From an uncultured Collinsella sp. (lineage in GTDB: Bacteria > Actinomycetota > Coriobacteriia > Coriobacteriales > Coriobacteriaceae): 64,000 bases of DNA. Below are positions 58,114 to 64,000 of this stretch, piece after piece. The notes beneath the pieces were generated by a model. That model searched no databases and was not told the origin of the DNA. It saw only the letters and a list, made by a program, of their open reading frames with translations. The position numbers and the translations under genes were made by a program. Every line of letters starts with the position of its first letter. The first letter of the stretch is position 1. The stretch spans positions 1-64,000 of the forward strand of contig UQKW01000002.1 in NCBI GenBank assembly GCA_900541885.1. The letters run 5' to 3'.

Positions 58114-59412
58114 ATGGCCAAGAGCAGGTACGCCGATGCCACCAAGGCCGCTCGCAGGGCCGCGATGTCTGCCCATAAAGCCACGGCTGCGGCCGGCGAT
58201 GTCGCCACGGTCGTGCAGCCGACTGCCAGCGCTGCCGCCGAGCCCGCCCGTGACGCGCGCCGCGACGAGCTGACGCACGTGGACGCCAAGGGCGAGGTGC
58301 GCATGGTCGACGTGTCCGACAAGGCCGAGACCCATCGCATTGCCGTCGCCGAGGGCACCATCCTCATGCACCCCGAGACGCAGGCCATGGTGCTGCAGGA
58401 CCGCGCCAAAAAGGGCGACGTGCTTGCCTGCGCGCGCGTGGCGGGCATTATGGCCATCAAGCGCACCAGCGACATCATCCCCATGTGCCATCCGCTGCTC
58501 ATTACTAAGAGCAAGTGCGACATTGCGCCCATCGCTGCGGCGGGGACGCCGGCCGAGGACGTGCCCGAGGGCTGGGCGCCGGCGCGCACGGACGGGCAGG
58601 TCGGCTTTCACGTACTGGTTACGGCGGGCGTGACGGGCAAGACGGGTATCGAGATGGAGGCCCTGACCGGCGCGAGTGCCGCGTGTCTGACCATCTACGA
58701 CATGTGCAAGGCGGTCGATCGCGGTATGGAGATCGTCGACGTGCGCCTGCTGCACAAGGAGGGCGGCCGCTCGGGCGTGTGGGATCGTGCAGAGCGTCAG
58801 GCCGCTGCTGTTGAGGCCGTGGCCACAGACGGTGCCGCGCCCGCAAGCGCACCCGTCGCCGTCGCGCCCGCAGTTCCAGCTCCGGGCGTCCCCGCGATCG
58901 CGTTTATCGGCTACCAAAACTCGGGCAAGACCACGCTCGTCGAGAAGGTCATTGCCGAGCTCACCCGCCGCGGCCTGCGCGTGGGTTCGCTCAAGCATCA
59001 CGGGCACCACGGCTTTGATATCGACGTGCCCGCTAAGGACACCTGGCGCCATCACCAAGCCGGCTCCAAGCACGTGGGCCTCATCTGCGCCACGCGCTGG
59101 GCGGAGTACGCCGACACGCGCGAGGAGGACGAGATGCCCGCGCGCGAGCTGCTGTCGCGCTACAACGATGTCGACGTGGTGATCATCGAGGGCTACAAGA
59201 CCGAGGGCTTCGACAACATCGTGGTCGCGCGATCGGGTGTCGACCGTTTGCGCGGCAAGAGCTCGCTCGACCTGGTCGATGGCCACACGCTGGCCCTTGC
59301 CTGCAACGAGGCCCTGGCGCGTCAGGCCTTCGACGCCGGCTTTGCGACCCGAGCCATCAACATCAACGACGCCCGAGCCATCTGCGACCTCATCCAAGAC
59401 TATCTGGCCTAA
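58114..59412 (+). CDS. MoaC-MobB fusion protein
   Basis: A 432-residue two-domain protein. Residues 45-230 are MoaC, which completes cyclic pyranopterin monophosphate formation: MVDVSDKAETHR, VAGIMAIKRTSDIIPMCHPL, GIEMEALTGASAACLTIYDM and LLHKEGGRSG are present, with an insert around EDVPEGWAPARTDG. An Ala/Pro-rich linker (about 235-265) leads to MobB, a GTP-binding accessory protein of guanine-dinucleotide cofactor synthesis, with FIGYQNSGKTTLVEKV and VVIIEGYKTEGFD. The first 40 residues are Ala-rich and unconserved. GGAGG precedes the ATG at 58114. Confidence 0.92.
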   Translation: MAKSRYADATKAARRAAMSAHKATAAAGDVATVVQPTASAAAEPARDARRDELTHVDAKGEVRMVDVSDKAETHRIAVAEGTILMHPETQAMVLQDRAKKGDVLACARVAGIMAIKRTSDIIPMCHPLLITKSKCDIAPIAAAGTPAEDVPEGWAPARTDGQVGFHVLVTAGVTGKTGIEMEALTGASAACLTIYDMCKAVDRGMEIVDVRLLHKEGGRSGVWDRAERQAAAVEAVATDGAAPASAPVAVAPAVPAPGVPAIAFIGYQNSGKTTLVEKVIAELTRRGLRVGSLKHHGHHGFDIDVPAKDTWRHHQAGSKHVGLICATRWAEYADTREEDEMPARELLSRYNDVDVVIIEGYKTEGFDNIVVARSGVDRLRGKSSLDLVDGHTLALACNEALARQAFDAGFATRAININDARAICDLIQDYLA

Positions 59413-59451
59413 AACCTGCCAAATAGGGACAGGTTTATTTTGGCAGGTTTT
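59411..59451 (+). terminator. Terminator of the moa operon
   Basis: AAAACCTGCCAAA (59411-59423) pairs with TTTGGCAGGTTTT (59439-59451). The loop carries GGGACAGG. It overlaps the stop codon. Confidence 0.8.
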
Positions 59452-59470
59452 ATCTGGGCAAACGTTATTT

Positions 59471-59508
59471 CCACCACAAAGGGGCCAGGCACCTTTGTGG
59501 TGGTTTTT
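59471..59508 (+). terminator. Palindrome CCACCACAAAGG, copy 2
   Basis: A 12-bp perfect stem (59471-59482 with 59492-59503), loop GGCCAGGCA, then TTTTT. It follows the moa terminator as a second barrier. Confidence 0.88.
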
Positions 59509-59677
59509 GCTTTGTTAGATGTGTGGGACATGCCTTACAATCTACCAAGTAGTTCATGACGGGCGAAAAACGGAGAGAAGGGGCTTGATGCGTCCTTAAT
59601 GTTTCATGCGGATAGATTGATTTGACAGACGGTGGCGAATGCCCGCCGTCCGCATTCGTACGAAACAAGGAGTCTCC

Positions 59678-60958
59678 ATGCTCGCCTCTCTTTTCTCAAA
59701 GCCTCAACCTTCGCTGTCCGTGCAGGCCAAACGCCTGGTGGCGATGCGCTTTCTCATCTACACCGGTTTTCAGACCAGCTACTTCATCGGCGTCATCGGA
59801 ACGCTCACCTATGCAGACGATGCCTCGGTCGTGGCGACATCGCTGGCCGTCCTGTTTATGAACGTATTCGTGATCTTGGGATCCTTTGCGGGTGGCGCGG
59901 CGCTTGACGCCTGGGGCCCGCGCCGTCATTTCTTGCTGAGCATCGTGGGCACGTTGGCAACCGGCGCGGCGATCCTCGTTTTTGGCAGCGCGACCGGCAT
60001 CGTCCTGCTCGGCGCGGTGCTCCTGGGCTTTGTGATGGGATTCGCCCAGCCCATCGCCACATCCTATCCAGCCTACCTCACTGACGATCCTGTCGAGCTC
60101 AAAGACATCAACTCCGCCATCGCCATGTTCTCCAACGTGAGCATTATCGTCGGCCCCACACTGGGCGGCTTTGTCGCGGCGGCTGCGTCGTCGCGCGCGG
60201 TGTTCGTGCTCATGATGATCTTTACAGTGTTGGCGCTCGTCGCTGGTTGGGGCTTTAGGCCGCAGACCAGCCATGTCGCCGGGGATGCGGATGCCGATTC
60301 GGCAGAGGAAGGGGAGCGTGCGGGACAAAGTCCCGATCCCAACGCATCTTCCCGCGCTACCTTCGCAGCCAGCATCAAGACGGTCTTCACCAACAGCGTC
60401 CTCGCCCTGCTGTTCTGCATTATTTTCCTTTCAAACTTTGGCTACGGTGCCTTCGATCCGCTGGAGTCGTTCTTCTACCGCGATGTCCTGGGCGTCGGTG
60501 TCGAATGGATGGGCTGGCTCTCGTCGGCCTCGGGCGTGGGCGCGGTGCTGGGCGCCGTCGTTGCGCTCCGTTTGCCGCCGCACCTGGTCAACCTTAAAAC
60601 GCTGCTCGTGGCGCTTATATCCGTGGGCCTGGGAAGTTTGCTCTACGTGGGAACGCCGTACGTGGGCGTAGCCCTTGTCGGCCAGATTGTCCTGGGCGTG
60701 GCCTGGGGCGTTGTCAACCCGCTCCACAACACGATCGTGCAAACGACGGCCCCGCTCGAGCAGCTCGGTCGCGTCAACTCGGTCATGGGTTTTGGCAACA
60801 TGTTTGCCGGCGTGGCCCCGCTGGCGATTGCCCCCTGGCTGGTGGCGACGTTTGGCGTGCAGCAGACACTCGTTGGTGCGGGCATGGTCGTGACGGCGGT
60901 TCCCGCGGCGTTGCTGCTGTTTGGACGCTGGCATTTGGATCGTGCCGCAAGGCAGTAA
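59678..60958 (+). CDS. Major facilitator superfamily transporter
   Basis: A 426-residue transporter with 12 predicted helices and a hydrophilic central loop of about 50 residues (near 215-255). It starts with a 20-residue cytoplasmic tail; the A-motif region is GGAALDAWGPRRH. It resembles drug- or enterobactin-type exporters, but the substrate is unknown. The ATG at 59678 follows AAGGAG and is preferred over an in-frame start at 59639. A degraded palindrome lies right behind its stop codon. Confidence 0.87.
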   Translation: MLASLFSKPQPSLSVQAKRLVAMRFLIYTGFQTSYFIGVIGTLTYADDASVVATSLAVLFMNVFVILGSFAGGAALDAWGPRRHFLLSIVGTLATGAAILVFGSATGIVLLGAVLLGFVMGFAQPIATSYPAYLTDDPVELKDINSAIAMFSNVSIIVGPTLGGFVAAAASSRAVFVLMMIFTVLALVAGWGFRPQTSHVAGDADADSAEEGERAGQSPDPNASSRATFAASIKTVFTNSVLALLFCIIFLSNFGYGAFDPLESFFYRDVLGVGVEWMGWLSSASGVGAVLGAVVALRLPPHLVNLKTLLVALISVGLGSLLYVGTPYVGVALVGQIVLGVAWGVVNPLHNTIVQTTAPLEQLGRVNSVMGFGNMFAGVAPLAIAPWLVATFGVQQTLVGAGMVVTAVPAALLLFGRWHLDRAARQ

Positions 60959-60960
60959 AA

Positions 60961-61021
60961 ACCATCACAGCATTCAGCGAAAATCGCGATTTTGCCGAAA
61001 AACGTCGAATGTTGTGATGGT
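60961..61021. repeat. Palindrome ACCATCACAACATTCGA, copy 3, degraded
   Basis: The right arm TCGAATGTTGTGATGGT (61005-61021) is intact; the left arm begins ACCATCACAGCATTC (60961-60975) with changes and an altered loop. It follows the MFS gene. Confidence 0.7.
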
Positions 61022-61055
61022 TTGCGCCCCGGGCCAGGCCACCCTTCGGGTCCGG

Positions 61056-61086
61056 CCACCACAAAAAGGGCCAGGCACCTTTGTGG
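61056..61086. repeat. Palindrome CCACCACAAAGG, copy 3, degraded
   Basis: CCACCACAAAAAGG with loop GCCAGGCA and CCTTTGTGG. Two extra A residues break the stem, and no T-tract follows. Confidence 0.65.
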
Positions 61087-61176
61087 CGATCGGGCCCCAA
61101 CGGCCTGTGCCTTGGTATACCATGTACGCCGTTCACGAATACACCCCACATCGCCGCACAACCCAGAAAGGCCCCC

Positions 61177-61998
61177 ATGGACACCACCTTCAGCCACATC
61201 AAAGCCGTGTTCTGCGATATCGACGGCACGCTGCTCACGAGCCAGCACACGGTGTCCCCGCGCACCGTGGCGGCGATCCACGCCCTGCGCGAGCGCGGCG
61301 TACTCTTTGGCCTGTGCACCGGGCGCGATGCCCACGCGACCGAGGCCATGTACGAGCTCTGGGGCATCGAAGGCCTGGTGGACGTGCTCGTGGGCTGCGG
61401 TGGCGCCGAGGTCATCGACCGCGCGCACGGCATCAACGAGCTGAGCTTCCCGCTACCGGGCGAGATCATCGCGCGCATCTGCGAGCACATGGCAGGCCTG
61501 CCGGCAACGCCCGTTTGCCCCCGGGACGGCGTACTCTATGTGCCCGAGAGCAATGCGTGCGTCGAACACCTGTCGCGTGTCGACGGCGTGCCCTACAAGG
61601 TGGTCGACTTTGCCGTGTTTTTGCGCGGGCCTCAGCCCAAGGTGATGTTTACCATGGCGCCCGAGGTGATGCCGCAGGTCATCGAACGGGCGTCGTCGCT
61701 CGCCGATGACACTGTTAAGGCAGCTGCTCTACAGACCACGCAGCGACTCTACGAATTCATGGATCCGCGCGTGTCCAAGACGCGCGGCCTTGTGCGCGTG
61801 GCGGAGCTCAACGACATGGAGCTCCAGGACATCTGCGTGTTTGGCGATGCCGACAACGACACCTGCATGGTGGCCGACGCCGGCGTGGGCGTGGCCATGG
61901 CAAATGGCAGCGACGCCACCCGTGCCGCCGCCGATTTTGTAACCGCGAGCAACGACAAAGACGGCATCGCGATCTTTATCGAGGAGCATCTGCTGTAG
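61177..61998 (+). CDS. Cof-type HAD-IIB hydrolase
   Basis: A 273-residue HAD phosphatase of the Cof/YbjI class with a C2B cap. Motif I is VFCDIDGTLL, motif II GLCTGRD, and motif III with metal ligands CVFGDADNDTCMVADAGVGV. It probably dephosphorylates a sugar phosphate or similar metabolite. The ATG at 61177 follows GAAAGG; an earlier in-frame extension is unconserved. It has no functional neighbour. Confidence 0.9.
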   Translation: MDTTFSHIKAVFCDIDGTLLTSQHTVSPRTVAAIHALRERGVLFGLCTGRDAHATEAMYELWGIEGLVDVLVGCGGAEVIDRAHGINELSFPLPGEIIARICEHMAGLPATPVCPRDGVLYVPESNACVEHLSRVDGVPYKVVDFAVFLRGPQPKVMFTMAPEVMPQVIERASSLADDTVKAAALQTTQRLYEFMDPRVSKTRGLVRVAELNDMELQDICVFGDADNDTCMVADAGVGVAMANGSDATRAAADFVTASNDKDGIAIFIEEHLL

Positions 61999-62011
61999 CG
62001 CTGGGGCAGAA

Positions 62012-62044
62012 CCACCGCAAAGGGGGCAGGCACCTTTGTGGTGG
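62012..62044. repeat. Palindrome CCACCGCAAAGG, copy 4
   Basis: CCACCGCAAAGG (62012-62023) pairs with CCTTTGTGGTGG (62033-62044) with one G-T/A-type mismatch; loop GGGCAGGCA. It follows the HAD gene and may terminate it, although no T-tract is present. Confidence 0.75.
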
Positions 62045-62185
62045 CCTCAGGCGATTTGGGCGAATTGATACCTAAAATCTGCGCGAAAATTCAAATATGG
62101 TTGTCTGAACATTACGCTTGTAACTACCGATGGGTTAAAGATATTCCCAGCAATTTAGTAGTCTATTCCTCCCGGTTAATGACCT

Positions 62186-62215
62186 ACCGTTCACGGTCGA
62201 TTTTCGACCGTTCAC
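62186..62215 (+). promoter_or_regulatory. Tandem ACCGTTCAC repeat, LytTR-like site
   Basis: ACCGTTCAC occurs at 62186-62194 and 62207-62215 with exactly 12 bases between. Two 9-base direct repeats 12-13 bases apart, with a GTT core, are the layout bound by LytTR-domain regulators. The spacer itself holds GGTCGA-TTT-TCGACC. Confidence 0.45.
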
Positions 62216-62384
62216 AGGATGCTTGCTCTTGAGCAAAATGTTGTGCAAATAAATAAAATGCTATTAAAAAACTGATAACTAACTTAATTACCAGTAGAAA
62301 CAGATATTTCAGAGCGAATAAACGAAAGCAAATCTGAGTAAATGTCAAGAGAATTGAGAACTGGCTACAAAAATGTCGGTTTTG

Positions 62385-62414
62385 TTGCTCGGATGTTTAA
62401 ACAATAGTTACAAT
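62385..62414 (+). promoter_or_regulatory. Candidate promoter of the surface-protein gene
   Basis: TTGCTC (62385-62390) and TACAAT (62409-62414) with an 18-base spacer, about 80 bases before the start codon. Confidence 0.45.
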
Positions 62415-62503
62415 AGTATTACTACGCGAGCGCAATTACAGATTGCGCAGATACGTTTGATAGTGAAAGAGCAAGATCGCGGTCTCTTGGGGAGGAGACA
62501 TCG

Positions 62504-64000
62504 ATGAAAGCAAATTCAGACAAATCTAAGCAGAGTAGCAAAGCGACACATCGTGTACTAGCAGGTGTTTTGTGCGGCGCTTCCGTTTTGAGCCTGGTGC
62601 TGTCGCTCGTCATGCCCCCGATCTCGCAGGCCATTGCCAACGACGCCCAGCCAGTTTCTACCGAGGAAACTGTAATGGGGGGGGGTTCCTCAAGTGAGTC
62701 CGCTGCTGTAGATAACACCAGCGAGGATGCCGAAAACCAGAATAGCGACGAGACCAATGGCGGCGAGGCTGGCTCTTCAAATAGTGCTGAGCAGGCTCAG
62801 AGTGCGAATGCGGCTTCAGCGAGAGCGACGGCCACCGTGGGGCCGGGTATTTACGTTCCCACGTCTATCGGTATCGGTACGAACATCAATGTCTCCACCC
62901 CCGATCCCGGCGTGGCCACCTACGTCGGCCGCGACATGTACATCGGTGGTAAACCGAGCAACACTAGTACTCTTGATGCGAACAACGCCCCCACCGGCTC
63001 ATATGCCGCTGAGGCGGAGGGCCTTACCGTGGTCCGTGGCAAGCTTGCCATGAATCCTATCAAGGGGAGTTGGGGCGGCGATGGCTTCCGTTTCGGCACC
63101 GTTGGTTTTGGTTCTCAGTTTCGTCCCGTCAACAAAAGCACGGTGCTTGCGGTCGCCGGTATAAACAGCTCGATTGAGAACATGAACACCGGTCTGGGAA
63201 CGACCTTAAATACTGCGACGGTTGGTGCTTGGACCAGGGGTGCCTGGGTCGGCAAGGCGACAAAGGCTGACTCCCCTGGCTATGACTACACCGCGAAGAT
63301 CGCCGGTCCCATTACCTATTGGAATGCTGACAACAGGCGCCAGTCTGTGGTGAAAACCCAGGGCTACTTCTATGATGACGGGGGAAATGCGAACAAAAGC
63401 TCGCTGTTCAACCAAGTCGACATCCTCAACAACATCAACGGTAAGGATTACACCAATTACCTGGAGTCCGAAGTAAAGGCAAAGATCTCCACGCCCCTCG
63501 CAAAGCTTGAAGCCACCGGGGGATACGAAGTTGGTGTTGCTGAGCAGAATTCCAACTACATGATTAAAAAGTACAATAACACGGAGCAGTACGGCCTCAC
63601 GTTCGACGGCACTACCAAGACCTTTACGCGTAAGACAAACTATACCGACGTTAACGACAACAACGTTTCCGGCGAGGTGACCCTTGTTAACAACGAGAAG
63701 CTCATCACGTTCACCGGTGATGCGAAGTCTCCGCTACAAGTCTTTTGCCTCAAGGCGTCGGATCTTACCAACTCCTATAAGGGCAATATCTACCGTGGTG
63801 TGGACTTCAGCTTCAAGAATATACCCGTCGACGCTTCCGTGGTCGTCAACATCATCGATGATGCTCCGGTTGAGTTCAACACTGGTTGGCGTTTCTGGTG
63901 GAACGGTGAGGAAATCTCTCGCGGGTACGAGGGAGGTAGCGACGTCGAGTCTCAGTACTCCACTGCCGCCCAGAGCATCCTGTGGAACTTCACTACGGCC
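62504..64000 (+). CDS. Large secreted surface protein, choice-of-anchor-A-like, incomplete at window edge
   Basis: The reading frame is open for 499 codons and runs off the window. GGGGAGGAG precedes the ATG. Residues 1-46 are a signal peptide (hydrophobic core GVLCGASVLSLVLSLVMPP, then SQA). A low-complexity Ser/Glu/Asn region (about 48-110) follows, then a domain starting YVPTSIGIGTNINVSTPDPG with YVGRDMYIGG. Residues near 395-499 (TFTGDAKSPLQVFCLKASDL, FKNIPVDASVVVNI, and a terminal QSILWNFTTA) resemble choice-of-anchor-A adhesin domains. A run of nine G (62677-62685) encodes Met-Gly-Gly-Gly just after the signal peptide. With nine G the frame is open. The cell-wall anchor would lie beyond the window. 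Confidence 0.8.
   Translation, partial: MKANSDKSKQSSKATHRVLAGVLCGASVLSLVLSLVMPPISQAIANDAQPVSTEETVMGGGSSSESAAVDNTSEDAENQNSDETNGGEAGSSNSAEQAQSANAASARATATVGPGIYVPTSIGIGTNINVSTPDPGVATYVGRDMYIGGKPSNTSTLDANNAPTGSYAAEAEGLTVVRGKLAMNPIKGSWGGDGFRFGTVGFGSQFRPVNKSTVLAVAGINSSIENMNTGLGTTLNTATVGAWTRGAWVGKATKADSPGYDYTAKIAGPITYWNADNRRQSVVKTQGYFYDDGGNANKSSLFNQVDILNNINGKDYTNYLESEVKAKISTPLAKLEATGGYEVGVAEQNSNYMIKKYNNTEQYGLTFDGTTKTFTRKTNYTDVNDNNVSGEVTLVNNEKLITFTGDAKSPLQVFCLKASDLTNSYKGNIYRGVDFSFKNIPVDASVVVNIIDDAPVEFNTGWRFWWNGEEISRGYEGGSDVESQYSTAAQSILWNFTTA
62677..62685 (+). repeat. Homopolymer G9 tract in a coding region
   Basis: Nine consecutive G, 58 codons into the surface-protein gene. Tracts of this length slip during replication and commonly cause phase variation in surface genes. 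Confidence 0.9.

Larger units (their letters stand above)
61999..62503 (+). promoter_or_regulatory. AT-rich upstream region of the surface-protein gene
   Basis: A 505-base stretch without a gene. It contains a palindrome at 62012-62044, a 9-base direct repeat at 62186-62215, the perfect palindrome TTGCTC-TT-GAGCAA (62224-62237), and two candidate promoters (62229-62259 and 62385-62414). The rest, 62260-62380, is AT-rich without a clear feature. Confidence 0.6.

Noticed and set aside
43552..62044. Four CCACCACAAAGG palindromes considered as a CRISPR array
   Set aside because: Copies are kilobases apart, each ends a gene, and there are no regular spacers or cas genes.
62727..63053. Arg/Pro-rich open frame inside the surface-protein gene
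   Set aside because: It is an out-of-frame shadow; the frame starting at 62504 has a ribosome binding site, a signal peptide and stays open to the window edge.

Overview
The window looks like chromosomal DNA of a high-GC gut actinobacterium of the class Coriobacteriia, most probably Collinsella or a close relative. This is inferred from gene content and style: an anaerobic flavin/iron-sulfur ene-reductase, a lactate racemase maturation cluster, an OmpR-type regulator without a usable receiver site behind glnA, a FeoA-FeoA-FeoB iron system, kdp potassium uptake, and many GGGGACAGG-type intergenic palindromes. No rRNA, tRNA, CRISPR array, phage or intact insertion sequence was seen. Most of the DNA is G+C rich. 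AT-rich exceptions are about 22.38-22.60 kb, 47.7-49.35 kb and 62.05-62.5 kb.

Layout. 0.2-7.6 kb: EamA exporter, M20 peptidase with a decayed MFS transporter behind it, hisS preceded by two very long hairpins, and ppc. 7.6-12.8 kb: a lactate-racemase locus, with larA and a LarD-like aquaglyceroporin on the plus strand converging on larB-larC-tetR on the minus strand. 12.9-15.6 kb: serB and aspS. 15.8-22.3 kb: a LacI regulator divergent from a beta-galactosidase operon with three identical operator words, then an APC permease broken by a frameshift. 22.7-26.5 kb: HPr, then feoA-feoA-feoB and a small Cys-rich partner. 26.6-34.9 kb: kdpDE divergent from kdpFABC, including a 28-residue KdpF. 35.1-41.4 kb: ene-reductase, AAA ATPase with a 10-bp tandem repeat before it, GntR and LacI regulators, and a DinJ-like/nucleotidyltransferase fusion. 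41.5-47.7 kb: glnA, a GlnR-like regulator, htrA and ligA. 47.7-49.3 kb: an AT-rich pair encoding a Tat-exported papain-fold-like protein and a small lipoprotein. 49.4-55.6 kb: a MATE-MerR efflux operon and a heterodimeric ABC exporter. 55.8-62 kb: a DUF559-like nuclease-fold protein bracketed by palindromes, moaA, a moaC-mobB fusion, an MFS transporter and a HAD phosphatase. From 62.5 kb to the window edge runs a large secreted surface protein with a nine-G tract near its start.

How the genes work together. LarA, LarB and LarC with the channel suggest interconversion and movement of lactate or a related 2-hydroxy acid; LarE is not in the window. MoaA and MoaC-MobB serve molybdopterin synthesis. 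Feo and kdp bring in ferrous iron and potassium. The least ordinary material is the hypervariable-looking surface gene, the nested palindromic elements after ppc and the aquaporin gene, the antitoxin/nucleotidyltransferase fusion, the AT-rich peptidase island, and the ATPase gene with a 10-bp repeat promoter.
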